The translations under genes and the position numbers were made by a program. Shown one piece after another: positions 8,360 to 17,299 of a DNA stretch of 64,000 nucleotides; the stretch's first letter is position 1, and the number at the start of each line of letters is the position of its first letter. Below the pieces are notes generated by a model that saw only the letters and a list, made by a program, of their open reading frames with translations, had not been told where the DNA came from and searched no databases. Origin of the DNA: Jejubacter calystegiae (GTDB taxonomy: Bacteria > Pseudomonadota > Gammaproteobacteria > Enterobacterales > Enterobacteriaceae); assembly GCF_005671395.1 (NCBI RefSeq), contig NZ_CP040428.1, positions 4,846,185 through 4,910,184 of the forward strand, read 5' to 3'.

Positions 8360-9879
8360 ATTGACTCCTTTACCTGTCGAACAGTGTCGATCACGCTGCC
8401 GTCGCGGTAGCGAATCACCCCGACAATTTTGTCGGTGAACTCAATCGGTTTCGGTACGCCAGTCAACGAAATCGCCCGCTCAAAGAGCGCATTGATATCC
8501 ACAATCTTCAGCCCTGCTTCCATGAGTCGTTCGCAGATCTCCGGACGCGCCGGGTTAACCGCAATGCCATGATCGGTGACCAGCACGTCGATGCTTTCAC
8601 CCGGCGTGAGACGCGTGGTAACGCGCTTCACCACCGTCGGAATGCGGTTGCGCAGCAGCGGCGCAACAACAATGGTCAGGTTCGCTGCGGCGGCCACGTC
8701 GCAGTGTCCGCCGGACGCGCCGCGCATCACACCGTCGGAGCCGGTGATGACGTTAACGTTGAATTCGACGTCTATCTCCAACGCGCTGAGGATCACCACG
8801 TCGAGCTGGTCGCAGCTTGCCGCCTTACTGCCGGGATTGGCGTAGGCATTGGTAGAGATCTCCACGTGGTTCGGGTTACGCGCCAGCGAGGCCGCCGCCT
8901 GGCCGTCAAAGCACTGGGTATCGAGCAGCTTTTCGATCAGCCCCTTCTCGTGCAGATCCACCAGGCTGCCGGTGATGCCACCCAGCGCAAAGCGTGCCTT
9001 CACGCCGCTGCGCTCCATCTTCTCTTCCATAAAGCGGGTGCAGGCGGTGGCCGCCGCGCCGGAGCCGGTTTGCATCGAGAAGCCCGGTTTGAAGTAGCCG
9101 GAGTGCTCGATCACATCCGCCGCATAGCGGGCAATCATCAGCTCGCGCGGATTGCTGGTGACGCGCGCCGCCCCAACGCTGATTTTCGCCGGGTCGCCCA
9201 CGCTCTCCACCTGCACGATGTAGTCCACCTGATCCTGCGCCAGGCTGGCGGGCATATTGGGGAACAGCACCAGCTCTTCCGTCAGCAACACCACCTTGCG
9301 GGCAAAATGGGCGTCCACCATCGCATAGCCCAGCGAGCCACAGCACGATTTCCCGTGCGTGCCGTTAGCGTTACCAAACTCATCGCTGCACGGCACGCCC
9401 AGAAACGCCACGTCAATGTTCAGCTCACCGTCCTGCAGCAGCTTCACGCGCCCGCCGTGAGAGTGAATTTGCACCGGCTCGTCCATCAGCCCGTGGGAAA
9501 TGGCATCCGCCAGCTTGCCGCGCATACCGGAGGTGTAAATCCGGGCGATCACCCCACTTTCAATATGCTCGATCAGCGCGTCGTTACAGGTCATTAGCGA
9601 GCTGGAGGCCAGGGTCAGGTTTTTGAAGCCCATCCGCGCCAGCAGCGCCACGACGGTGTTGATCACCCGGTCGCCTTCACGGAACGCATGGTGGAAGGAG
9701 ATGGTCATCCCGTCCTGCAGGCCGCAGCGCTTCACCGCCTCTTCAATGGAAGCGCAGAGTTTGCGGCTGTGTTTCGCGTCGCTGTCCGCCAGCCACGGCG
9801 TCGCGCTGTAGGCGGTACCAAAGGGTTTTAACTCCCGTAGATGGGGAAAATTCACATGGAGAAGTTCTGTCTGATTCAT
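8356..9879 (-). CDS. citF: Citrate lyase alpha subunit (citrate CoA-transferase) CitF
   Basis: Catalyses the acyl exchange that moves citrate onto the CitD carrier, releasing acetate. The 507-aa length and sequence fit the CitF/CoA-transferase family. It is followed by citX with a 4-nt overlap and preceded by citE after 10 nt. The codon usage and GC content resemble the surrounding cit genes. No truncation is seen. Confidence 0.96.
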   Translation of the reverse strand: MNQTELLHVNFPHLRELKPFGTAYSATPWLADSDAKHSRKLCASIEEAVKRCGLQDGMTISFHHAFREGDRVINTVVALLARMGFKNLTLASSSLMTCNDALIEHIESGVIARIYTSGMRGKLADAISHGLMDEPVQIHSHGGRVKLLQDGELNIDVAFLGVPCSDEFGNANGTHGKSCCGSLGYAMVDAHFARKVVLLTEELVLFPNMPASLAQDQVDYIVQVESVGDPAKISVGAARVTSNPRELMIARYAADVIEHSGYFKPGFSMQTGSGAAATACTRFMEEKMERSGVKARFALGGITGSLVDLHEKGLIEKLLDTQCFDGQAAASLARNPNHVEISTNAYANPGSKAASCDQLDVVILSALEIDVEFNVNVITGSDGVMRGASGGHCDVAAAANLTIVVAPLLRNRIPTVVKRVTTRLTPGESIDVLVTDHGIAVNPARPEICERLMEAGLKIVDINALFERAISLTGVPKPIEFTDKIVGVIRYRDGSVIDTVRQVKESI

Positions 9880-9889
9880 TGTGTCATCC

Positions 9890-10765
9890 TTACCGACGCA
9901 CGCCGGAGGCCGCCGCGCGTTCGAGCACCACCTGCGCGTGGTTAATAATGGGAGCGTCTACCATCTTGCCGTTGAGCGACACCACGCCGAGGCCGTTACG
10001 CGCGCCCTCTTCTGCCGCTTCAATCACCCGCAGGGCGTGATCCACCTCTTCCCGGGTTGGCGCGTAGGCGTTATGCAGCAAGTCAATCTGGCGCGGGTTG
10101 ATCAGCGATTTGCCGTTAAAGCCCATCTTGCGAATCAGGTCGACCTCGCGCAGGAACCCGGCTTCATCATTAACGTCTGACCACACCACGTCGAAGGCGT
10201 CGATGCCAGCAGCGCGGGCGGCGTGCAGCACGGCGCAGCGGGCGTAGAACAGCTCGGTGCCATCGCCGCGTTCGGTTTGCATGTCCATCACATAGTCAAA
10301 GGCCGCCAGTGCGATACCGATTAAGCGCGGAGAGCTGCGGGCAATCGCTACGGCGTTAATGACGCCAATAGCCGACTCAATCGCCGCCATCACGCGGGTG
10401 GAGCCGACCTCGCGCCCGTATTCGCGCTCAATGCGCGCCAGGTGGCCTTCCAGCTCATAGATGTCATCCGGCGTATCGGTTTTCGGCAGGCGAATCACAT
10501 CCACGCCGGCGCGCACGGCGGCTTCCAGATCCAGCAAACCAAACGGCGTGCTCAGTGGGTTAATGCGCACTACGGTTTCGATGTCCTGATACATCGGGTG
10601 CTGCAGCGCATGGAACACCAGCATCCGCGCGGTATCCTTCTCGCGCAGGGCAACGGCGTCCTCAAGGTCAAACATGATGGAGTCTGGACGGTAGATAAAA
10701 GCGGTTGAAAGCATGGCGGCGTTGGCGCCCGGCAGGAACAGCATACTGCGGCGGAGTTTGCTCAT
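9890..10765 (-). CDS. citE: Citrate lyase beta subunit (citryl-ACP lyase) CitE
   Basis: Cleaves citryl-carrier to acetyl-carrier and oxaloacetate. The 291-aa TIM-barrel protein begins with the family segment [15 protein letters not shown]. It contains the magnesium-site region [14 protein letters not shown], typical of the HpcH/HpaI-citrate lyase family. The start codon overlaps the citD stop by 4 nt. Identification is secure. Confidence 0.96.
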   Translation of the reverse strand: MSKLRRSMLFLPGANAAMLSTAFIYRPDSIMFDLEDAVALREKDTARMLVFHALQHPMYQDIETVVRINPLSTPFGLLDLEAAVRAGVDVIRLPKTDTPDDIYELEGHLARIEREYGREVGSTRVMAAIESAIGVINAVAIARSSPRLIGIALAAFDYVMDMQTERGDGTELFYARCAVLHAARAAGIDAFDVVWSDVNDEAGFLREVDLIRKMGFNGKSLINPRQIDLLHNAYAPTREEVDHALRVIEAAEEGARNGLGVVSLNGKMVDAPIINHAQVVLERAAASGVRR

Positions 10766-11055
10766 TTCAGCGTCCCCCAGTTGATGGCCTGTTCATCGGC
10801 GGCACGCAGAAGCGCGCTTTGCAGGCGGGCGCGGATCACACAGTCCAGCGCCCCTTTGTCTTCAATAATGATGAGTCCCTGGCGCACGTTCATGGCGCGA
10901 AATGTGTCGTTGACCACCTGGCGAATTTGCTCGCCGAACTGCTTAATCACTTCACTGTGGATGACTATCTCCAGCTCGCCGTGAGCGGGCGCGATTTTCA
11001 CCATCAGGTCGCTGGACTCCTGCGTTCCGGCCAGCGCCTCCCTTACAATTTTCAT
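10762..11055 (-). CDS. citD: Citrate lyase acyl carrier protein CitD (gamma subunit)
   Basis: Carrier subunit that bears the phosphoribosyl-dephospho-CoA group. I chose the ATG giving 97 aa beginning [10 protein letters not shown], since CitD is about 98 aa and this places the modified serine at position 14 (GTQESSD), as in the family. A much longer in-frame reading extends upstream into citC in an alternative frame and is not credible. Spacing to citC is 16 nt. Confidence 0.94.
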   Translation of the reverse strand: MKIVREALAGTQESSDLMVKIAPAHGELEIVIHSEVIKQFGEQIRQVVNDTFRAMNVRQGLIIIEDKGALDCVIRARLQSALLRAADEQAINWGTLK

Positions 11056-11071
11056 GATAAATTCCTGGTAG

Positions 11072-12094
11072 CTAAGCGACTTCCGCACTTGCACGGTAAT
11101 GTGTTTCGAGGTGCGCGAAGGTGGAATCCGGGACAATCTCCCGGATCCGGGAAAACTGCTGAGTCTTGAGTAAGCGGCGCACTTCCGACGCCGAAATGGC
11201 GTTACCGGTGACCTTGATGCGCGGCATTTCCACCACCTCAATCCGCGAGGCCAGCAACGCATGCAGCGTCTGGTTGTACTGGCGGGTGATATCGCAGAAC
11301 GGCTCGGAGCCGATAAAGCGGTGGGTAATGCCCAGCGCCGGCGCGATAAAGTCCCGGAAGATCAGCACGTCGATTTCGCTCCACGCCAGCTGCACTTTTC
11401 CGGTCTCTTTCAGGAAGTAGGCCGGGAAGGTAGCGCGGGAGATAATGTACTGCGAACCTTCATGCACGGTCACATTTGGCAGATGCGCTACGCCCGCGCG
11501 TACCATTCCGAGGCGCGCGCTGAACGGGAAGAACGAGGCATCTTCACGCACCACAAACAGATGCAACGCATCGCACTGCATCGCCGCCTGCTCCGCCAGA
11601 TGGCGGTGGCCGAGGGTAAACGGGTTGGCGTTCATCACTATCGCGCCAATCTTCTCCCCGCACTTGCGCATCCTGCTCAGGGAACGGCAGTAGCGCTCGA
11701 TCCCCTGTGGGGTGTTCTCCATCAGCACGGCGTTGTTGCCGCTCCGGACAATCGGCCAGAAGCCGCTGCGGGCAAAGCGCTCCTTATTGCACGGGCGCGT
11801 GCAGAGGAAGAGGTGAAAATGACCGCGCTCCAGCGCCGCATTCTGCACCTCCGCCAGCAAGCGCGCGCTGAGGTTCTCGCCGCGAAGCTGCTCGTTCACG
11901 GCCACACATTTGATGACGTTGACGGCAAGTCCGGCGCAACCCACCAGCTGCGTGCCGGACCAGGCTTCGACAAACAGCGTGATGTCGTTGTCCAGGCCAA
12001 GGCCGCTGTCTGCCAGCAGGTAACGGATCTGGCTTAAGCGTTCCGGGTGTTTCGCCACCAGCGTGTGGCGAAAATCGATGGGCTGCGATTGCAT
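11072..12094 (-). CDS. citC: [Citrate (pro-3S)-lyase] ligase CitC
   Basis: Reactivates deacetylated citrate lyase by acetylating the CitD prosthetic group with ATP and acetate. The 340-aa protein has an N-terminal GNAT-like part (about residues 1-130) and a nucleotidyltransferase domain opening with NPFTLGHRHL, the HxGH-type motif. It lies between the FAH-family gene (13-nt gap) and citD. Family and position agree. Confidence 0.95.
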   Translation of the reverse strand: MQSQPIDFRHTLVAKHPERLSQIRYLLADSGLGLDNDITLFVEAWSGTQLVGCAGLAVNVIKCVAVNEQLRGENLSARLLAEVQNAALERGHFHLFLCTRPCNKERFARSGFWPIVRSGNNAVLMENTPQGIERYCRSLSRMRKCGEKIGAIVMNANPFTLGHRHLAEQAAMQCDALHLFVVREDASFFPFSARLGMVRAGVAHLPNVTVHEGSQYIISRATFPAYFLKETGKVQLAWSEIDVLIFRDFIAPALGITHRFIGSEPFCDITRQYNQTLHALLASRIEVVEMPRIKVTGNAISASEVRRLLKTQQFSRIREIVPDSTFAHLETHYRASAEVA

Positions 12095-12107
12095 GTTGCC
12101 GCCTTAC

Positions 12108-12971
12108 TCAGTGTGCAGCCGCAAGCCCGGTGGCTGGCGCTTCCACAATCACGTTGCTCAGATGACCAATATGCTCGATCTCCACCTCAATACGATCGCC
12201 CTCTTTCATAAACAGCGGCGGATTACGCTTTTTACCCACCCCGCCAGGGGAGCCGGTGATGATCACATCGCCCGGGCTGAGGCAGGTAAAGGTGCTGATG
12301 TACTCGATCAGCTCTGCAACCTTGTGGATCATGCTGCTGGTGTTGTCTTCCTGCACCATGCGGCCGTTCAGCCAGGTGCGGATCGCAAGCTGATGCGGGT
12401 CCGGGATCTCATCGGCCGTTGCCATCCACGGACCAAACGCGCCGGTCTGGCGCCAGTTTTTACCGGCAGTAAACCAGGTGTGCTGCCAGTCGCGGGCGGA
12501 GCCGTCCATGTAGCAGCTGTAGCCCGCCACGTGGCGCAGCGCCTCGTCTCGACTGATGTTCTCCCCGCCTTTGCCGATGATCACCGCCAGCTCGCCTTCG
12601 TAGTCGAATTCGCTGGAGTGGCGCGGCTTCAGCACCGGTTCGTTGTGGCCAGTTTGAGAATCCGGGAAGCGAACGAACAGCGTCGGCGCCGGATTGTGCT
12701 GGTCAAACTCCTTGCGCTTGTCGGCGTAATTCATGCCCACGCAGAGGATTTTTTCCGGCTGTTCAATCACCGGTAAGAAAGTGATGGCGCTCATCAGCAC
12801 GTCCACGGCATCGTTCAGGTAGCGGGTAGCCTGAGCTAACCCGTCGCCCTGCAGCAGCGCTTTAAGGTCGCTGTAGCGGTCGCCGAGGCGGCGACCTAAA
12901 TCAATCACACCTTCGGCCTGCACGATGCCGTAGCTGCGTTTTCCCTGGTATAAAAAGCTTGCGAGTTTCAT
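12108..12971 (-). CDS. Fumarylacetoacetate hydrolase (FAH)-fold protein of the citrate operon
   Basis: A 287-aa FAH-superfamily enzyme with its metal-site residues in place: DYEGELAV supplies two glutamates and MDGSARD an aspartate. The lid segment reads NYADKRKEF; in eukaryotic FAHD1, an acylpyruvase and oxaloacetate decarboxylase, the same segment is NYADHVREM with catalytic His and Glu. Here the Glu is kept and the His is Lys. It sits between the carrier gene (17-nt gap) and citC (13-nt gap) in one transcription unit. No oadGAB genes are present, so processing of oxaloacetate to pyruvate (decarboxylase) or its tautomerisation is a reasonable inference, weakened by the missing His. Function is unproven. 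Confidence 0.85.
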   Translation of the reverse strand: MKLASFLYQGKRSYGIVQAEGVIDLGRRLGDRYSDLKALLQGDGLAQATRYLNDAVDVLMSAITFLPVIEQPEKILCVGMNYADKRKEFDQHNPAPTLFVRFPDSQTGHNEPVLKPRHSSEFDYEGELAVIIGKGGENISRDEALRHVAGYSCYMDGSARDWQHTWFTAGKNWRQTGAFGPWMATADEIPDPHQLAIRTWLNGRMVQEDNTSSMIHKVAELIEYISTFTCLSPGDVIITGSPGGVGKKRNPPLFMKEGDRIEVEIEHIGHLSNVIVEAPATGLAAAH

Positions 12972-12988
12972 TGTTCTTTCCTGAAAAC

Positions 12989-14350
12989 TTAAACGAGGAA
13001 GTTGCCCAGAATCAGCAGTGAGATAGAGACGTTAATCGCGCCGCCGATACGGGTAGCAATCTGGGCGAATGGCATCAGGCTCATACGGTTGCCTGCGGTC
13101 AGGATCGCCACGTCACCGGTACCGCCCTGGCCGCTCTGGCAGCAGGAGACGATGGCGACATCAATCGGGTGCATACCAATCTTTTTGCCGACGAAGAAGC
13201 CGGTCGCCACCAGCGAAGAGACGGTACTGATAATCACCAGCAGGTTAGTCAGCGTGAAGGCCGCTACCAGTTCATGCCATGGGGTGATCGCCACACCAAC
13301 AGCGAAGAGGATGGGGTAAGTCACCGAGGTCTGAAAGAATTTGTACACCACCTGGGAGCCTTCCAGCAGACGCGGAGAGGCGCCGTTGCAGAGCTTCACC
13401 AGCACCGCCATAAACAGCATGCCAACCGGCGCAGGCAGGCCAATCAGCTTGTGGCCGAGCATGCCCAGCATGTAGAGCAGCACCGCCAGCAGCGCACCGG
13501 AGGCGATGGTGGTGACATCCGCTTTCCCGGAGAACGCAGGCTGAGAAACGGTGGCATCAGCATTCGCGCGGTTCGGCATCAGCTGACCTTCACCGGTCAG
13601 GTGTGGATAACGCTTACCAAGCTGATTCAGACAGCCGGAGATGATGATTGCGGTCAGACCGCCGAGCATGACCATCGGCAGGACACGCCCGAGCGCCACC
13701 CCCTGATCCATATGCAGCAAGGTGGCATAACCGATGGAGAGCGGGATCGCCCCTTCGCCCACGCCGCCTGCCATGATTGGCAGAATGATAAAGAAGAAGA
13801 TCTGGAACGGCTCAAGACCCAGCGCCAGGCCAACGCCCATCCCCACTAGCATGCCGACGATCTCACCGCACAGCATCGGGAAGAAGATGCGCAGGAAACC
13901 CTGAATCAGCACGGTGCGGTTCATGCTCATGATGCTGCCGACAATAATGCAGCAGATGTAGAGATAAAGAATGTTGGTGGATTTGTAGAACCTGGTGGTG
14001 GATTCCACCACCACATCCGGCAACAGGCCGTAATAGACCAGCGCAGAGGGAATAAAGGTGGCGCAAATCGCCGCCGCGCCGAGCTTGCCGACAATGGGCA
14101 GACGTTTGCCAAACTCACCACAGGCAAAGCCGAAGAACGCCAGCGTCGCCACCATCACCACGATATCGCTTGGCAGTTTTCCGCCCAGACAATCAATGGC
14201 AATCAGCGCGCCCGCCAGGACAAACAGCGGCAGAGGAATAATCCCGATTTTCCAGGTATCCATAATATGCCACCAGCGCTCTTTGAGCGATGGTCGCTGA
14301 ATATCAATCGGGTCGTGGGTAACAGAGAAAGAATCGTCAGTTGTGCTCAT
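12989..14350 (-). CDS. 2-hydroxycarboxylate transporter family citrate carrier
   Basis: A 453-aa membrane transporter of the 2HCT family (CitS/CitW/CitP/CimH). It has the two re-entrant-loop glycine motifs GGVGEG (195-200) and GQGGTGD (407-413), and the substrate-binding arginine near the C-terminus (R434 in QIATRIGGA). The first motif resembles the CitP/CimH/CitW branch rather than Na+-dependent CitS (GGGNGAG). Citrate/acetate exchange, as described for Klebsiella CitW, is therefore more likely than Na+ symport, but this is inference. It is the first gene of the cit operon; a strong ribosome site (AGGGGGC) precedes the ATG. Confidence 0.9.
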   Translation of the reverse strand: MSTTDDSFSVTHDPIDIQRPSLKERWWHIMDTWKIGIIPLPLFVLAGALIAIDCLGGKLPSDIVVMVATLAFFGFACGEFGKRLPIVGKLGAAAICATFIPSALVYYGLLPDVVVESTTRFYKSTNILYLYICCIIVGSIMSMNRTVLIQGFLRIFFPMLCGEIVGMLVGMGVGLALGLEPFQIFFFIILPIMAGGVGEGAIPLSIGYATLLHMDQGVALGRVLPMVMLGGLTAIIISGCLNQLGKRYPHLTGEGQLMPNRANADATVSQPAFSGKADVTTIASGALLAVLLYMLGMLGHKLIGLPAPVGMLFMAVLVKLCNGASPRLLEGSQVVYKFFQTSVTYPILFAVGVAITPWHELVAAFTLTNLLVIISTVSSLVATGFFVGKKIGMHPIDVAIVSCCQSGQGGTGDVAILTAGNRMSLMPFAQIATRIGGAINVSISLLILGNFLV

Positions 14351-14696
14351 AATAAGCCCCCTGGTTATTTTGTGCGTTCAGCTTAGAGCCACAAAGGCTT
14401 ACTTTATGTGAGGAATGGCATGTTAAAAGTGAAGTTTTAATGGCAACTATGGTTTTAATGGTTTCTTTTATTTAATGTGACTTGCCCCTTATTTATTGGC
14501 GTGGTTTTTATGGTTTCTTTTCTAAATTGAACAAACAAATAACATTTGCTCGTGAGCTATTAAGCGCGAAAGCCTTTCAGATAAATCTTTTACAGACCTT
14601 GCTGTGCAAGGGATCACAAGTTTTCGGCAAAGCGGGCATCCACGTAAAAAAAAGATGATATATTGGCGATCTTCGTTGATACCACGCGTGATAGTT
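14351..14696. other. Divergent cit control region (no gene)
   Basis: This 346-nt AT-rich gap separates the cit operon from citA and must hold both promoters. It contains repeated GTTTTWATGG decamers (listed separately). No convincing open reading frame is seen. Confidence 0.8.
14434..14513. promoter_or_regulatory. Three direct GTTTTWATGG repeats, candidate CitB sites
   Basis: GTTTTAATGG occurs at 14434-14443 and 14452-14461, and GTTTTTATGG at 14504-14513, all on the plus strand. The last two are embedded in a longer repeat, GGTTTTWATGGTTTCTTTT, starting at 14451 and 14503, that is 52 nt or about five helical turns apart. Such AT-rich direct repeats suit a response regulator such as CitB; binding is inferred. 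Confidence 0.5.
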
Positions 14697-16334
14697 ATGA
14701 AAGTATCGTTTCAGATTAAGCTGTTTGTTTCGCTGGTTGTCTTTTTCTCAGTGCTTTTTACGCTACTGGGCGGATATTATTATATCGACGTTGGCCGACA
14801 GCTTTATCAGGAAATGAGTGCGCGCGCAAAAATACAGGCAGAAGAAATAGCCCTTATTCCATCATTGCGAAAAGAAGTCGAACAAAAAGATATCAACGCC
14901 ATTCACGATTTTATGCAGAAAATAGCAACCCACAGTGACGCCAGTTTTATTGTGATTGGCGATAACAAGGGGCTGCATTTGTTTCATTCCGTTTTTGCTG
15001 ACAGAGTGGGTCATACGCTGGTCGGGGGGGACAACGAAGAGGTGCTGCACGGTAAAAGCACCACCACCATCCGCAAGGGAGGATTGGGCATTTCGCTGCG
15101 CAGCAAAGCGCCCATTTTTAACGATGCAGGTCAGGTGGTGGGGATTGTCTCGGTGGGTTATCTCACCAGCTATCTTGATACCATCACCGTCAGTAAAGTG
15201 GTTAACATCCTGATTGCCGCTGTGCTATTGCTGCTTGCCCTCTTTATCTTCTCCTGGTTCTTTACCCGCAGTATCAAAAAGCAGATTTTCTCCCTGGAGC
15301 CGCGAGAAATTGGCCTGCTGGTGCGCCAGCAGAAGGCGATGATGGAGTCCATTTATGAAGGGGTGATCGCCATTGACGATGAACGACGAATTGAAGTGAT
15401 TAACCAGGCGGCACGCAAACTGCTGGGCCTGAGCCGGCCGGCCCGTGAACTGCGCGGGCAGCTGATAAGCGAGGTGATCGATCCTGTCCCGTTCTTCAAA
15501 ACACAAACGATGCTCGCAAAAGATACCCATGACGAGATTTGCCGCTTTAACGATCTCACGGTGATCGCCAGCCGGGTGCGCATCATGCTTGAGGACTCTC
15601 TACAGGGCTGGGTGATCACCTTCCGCGATCGCAACGAGATCGACTCGCTCAGCGCCCAGCTCAGCCAGGTCAAACGCTATGTCGATAACCTGCGCATCAT
15701 GCGTCACGAGCAGCTAAACCGGATGACCACCCTGTCCGGTCTGCTGCATATGGGCCGCTATGAGGAGGCGATTGGCTACATTCAGGCGCAGTCGGAGCAC
15801 GCCCAGGAACTGCTGGACTTTATCTCTTCGCGCTTTAGTTCCCCGACCCTGTGCGGCCTGCTGCTGGGGAAAGCCGCGCGGGCACGGGAGAAAGGCGTCG
15901 AGCTGAATTTCGACCCAGCCTGTCGACTGGACAGACCGTTCCTGGCTCTGCCTGAAGAGGAGCTGATTTCAATCATTGGTAACCTACTGGATAACGCCAT
16001 TGAAGCGACGCAGCGTTCACCGCTTCCTCATGCTCCCGTGGAAGTGTTGATAAAACTGAGCGAACAGGAACTCATCATCGAAGTGGCCGATCAGGGTGTT
16101 GGCATTAAACCGGAGAGCCGTGACAGGATATTTGAGCGCGGCATCACCACCAAAACGCGCGGCGATCACGGCATTGGCCTGTATCTGATCGAAAGTTATG
16201 TTACACAGGCTGGTGGTGCAATCGAGGTTGCCGATAACACGCCGCGGGGAGCTATTTTCTCACTGTTTATCCCCGCCACGGGAACCGCCCGGCATCCTGC
16301 ACAGGAACTGGAAAATACCGATTATGCAACATGA
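14697..16334 (+). CDS. citA: Citrate-sensing histidine kinase CitA
   Basis: Membrane sensor kinase of the CitA/DcuS family that controls citrate fermentation genes. From ATG 14697 (545 aa) it has a membrane segment (about 9-30), a periplasmic PAS domain, a second segment (about 168-190), a cytoplasmic PAS, the H-box RHEQLNRM and an HATPase domain with GNLLDNAIEA and HGIGLYL. Of the citrate-contacting residues known in Klebsiella CitA, the equivalents of H69, R107 and K109 are kept (H97, R135, K137). The arginine of RLYH is replaced by histidine (H94, HLFH). Upstream in-frame GTG or ATG starts are possible but lack better ribosome sites. It overlaps citB by 11 nt. Confidence 0.92.
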   Translation: MKVSFQIKLFVSLVVFFSVLFTLLGGYYYIDVGRQLYQEMSARAKIQAEEIALIPSLRKEVEQKDINAIHDFMQKIATHSDASFIVIGDNKGLHLFHSVFADRVGHTLVGGDNEEVLHGKSTTTIRKGGLGISLRSKAPIFNDAGQVVGIVSVGYLTSYLDTITVSKVVNILIAAVLLLLALFIFSWFFTRSIKKQIFSLEPREIGLLVRQQKAMMESIYEGVIAIDDERRIEVINQAARKLLGLSRPARELRGQLISEVIDPVPFFKTQTMLAKDTHDEICRFNDLTVIASRVRIMLEDSLQGWVITFRDRNEIDSLSAQLSQVKRYVDNLRIMRHEQLNRMTTLSGLLHMGRYEEAIGYIQAQSEHAQELLDFISSRFSSPTLCGLLLGKAARAREKGVELNFDPACRLDRPFLALPEEELISIIGNLLDNAIEATQRSPLPHAPVEVLIKLSEQELIIEVADQGVGIKPESRDRIFERGITTKTRGDHGIGLYLIESYVTQAGGAIEVADNTPRGAIFSLFIPATGTARHPAQELENTDYAT

Positions 16335-17022
16335 ACTTATCGACGTACTGATTGTTGAAGACGAGAACGAACTGGCGCAACTGCATGCGGAGTTGATCGG
16401 CAAACATCCGCGCCTGAGGCTGGTGGGGATTGCCTCGTCGCTGGCACAAGCGCAGGTTGAGCTTGGAAACAAACAGCCGCAGCTGATGCTACTGGATAAC
16501 TACCTGCCAGACGGTAAAGGCATCACCCTTATCAGCAACCCGATGCTCGCTCGCGCCAACTGCTCGGTGATTTTTATCACCGCCGCCAGCGATATGGACA
16601 CCTGCAGTCAGGCCATCCGTAACGGGGCGTTTGATTACATCCTGAAGCCGGTTTCCTGGAAGCGGCTCAGCCAGTCGCTGGAACGCTTTGTGCAGTTTGT
16701 CGAGCAGCAACGGGTGTGGAAGATTGTCGATCAGCAGAACGTGGATTCGTTGTACCAACTACAGGCTAAAAAATACCGTCTGGACAATGGAATCAAAGGC
16801 ATTGATGAGAATACGCTGGCGCGGATACAGGCGCTGTTTAATCACAAAGTGACGTACTACTTTTCTGTGGATGAGGTAGTGAGCGAAACTGGCTTAAGTA
16901 AAACCACAACCAGGCGCTATCTGGAGCACTGCGTGGAAACAGGTTTTCTGAGTGTAGAGATGCTATACGGAAAGATTGGGCACCCGCGCAGGATGTACAA
17001 ACGGGCAAAGACGGACTCTTAA
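16324..17022 (+). CDS. citB: Citrate response regulator CitB
   Basis: Response regulator partner of CitA. From the ATG overlapping the citA end by 11 nt, the 232-aa product has a receiver domain with acidic pocket VEDEN, phospho-acceptor aspartate in LLDNYLPDG and lysine in YILKP. A C-terminal helix-turn-helix region follows (about 170-215, SETGLSKTTTRRYLEHC). It should activate the divergent cit operon. Its stop codon is followed within three bases by an IS256-type transposase relic, so the original downstream flank is lost. Confidence 0.93.
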   Translation: MQHELIDVLIVEDENELAQLHAELIGKHPRLRLVGIASSLAQAQVELGNKQPQLMLLDNYLPDGKGITLISNPMLARANCSVIFITAASDMDTCSQAIRNGAFDYILKPVSWKRLSQSLERFVQFVEQQRVWKIVDQQNVDSLYQLQAKKYRLDNGIKGIDENTLARIQALFNHKVTYYFSVDEVVSETGLSKTTTRRYLEHCVETGFLSVEMLYGKIGHPRRMYKRAKTDS

Positions 17023-17024
17023 CG

Positions 17025-17299
17025 CCTTTAATCAAACTGGGCGCCAGCCGTAAAAACGGCTTCAGCAAAAAGACGATTAAAGCCCCGACTGGCAGCTTTG
17101 AACTGGCGACCCCGCGCGATCGTAATGGCACTTTTGAGCCTCAGTGAGTGAAAAAGCATCAGACCACGCTCTCCGATGAGTTACCCACCAGGATATCAGC
17201 CAGGAAATTGAATATTTATATGCCTTCAGCGTTTCCACCGCCACCATCAGCGCGGTTACGGATAAAATGCTCCCCGAATTAAAACAGTGGCAGCAGCGA
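17025..17299 (+). pseudogene. Relic of an IS256-family (mutator) transposase
   Basis: Translation from 17025 gives IKLGASRKNGFSKKTIKAP and then TPRDRNGTFEPQ, followed by an in-frame TGA at 17145 where the family normally continues with LVKKHQT. After that stop, VKKHQTTLSDE is readable. A deletion with a change of frame follows, then QDISQEIEYLYAFSVST and AVTDKMLPELKQWQQR. These are characteristic N-terminal IS256-type blocks. Only about 90 residues of a normal 400-aa transposase remain, with a stop and an internal deletion. No inverted repeats were found, so the element is dead and its ends are eroded. Confidence 0.8.

Noticed and set aside
11056-11262. N-terminal extension of citD by 69 codons
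   Set aside because: It would overlap citC extensively and CitD is always about 98 aa, with serine 14 modified from the internal start.
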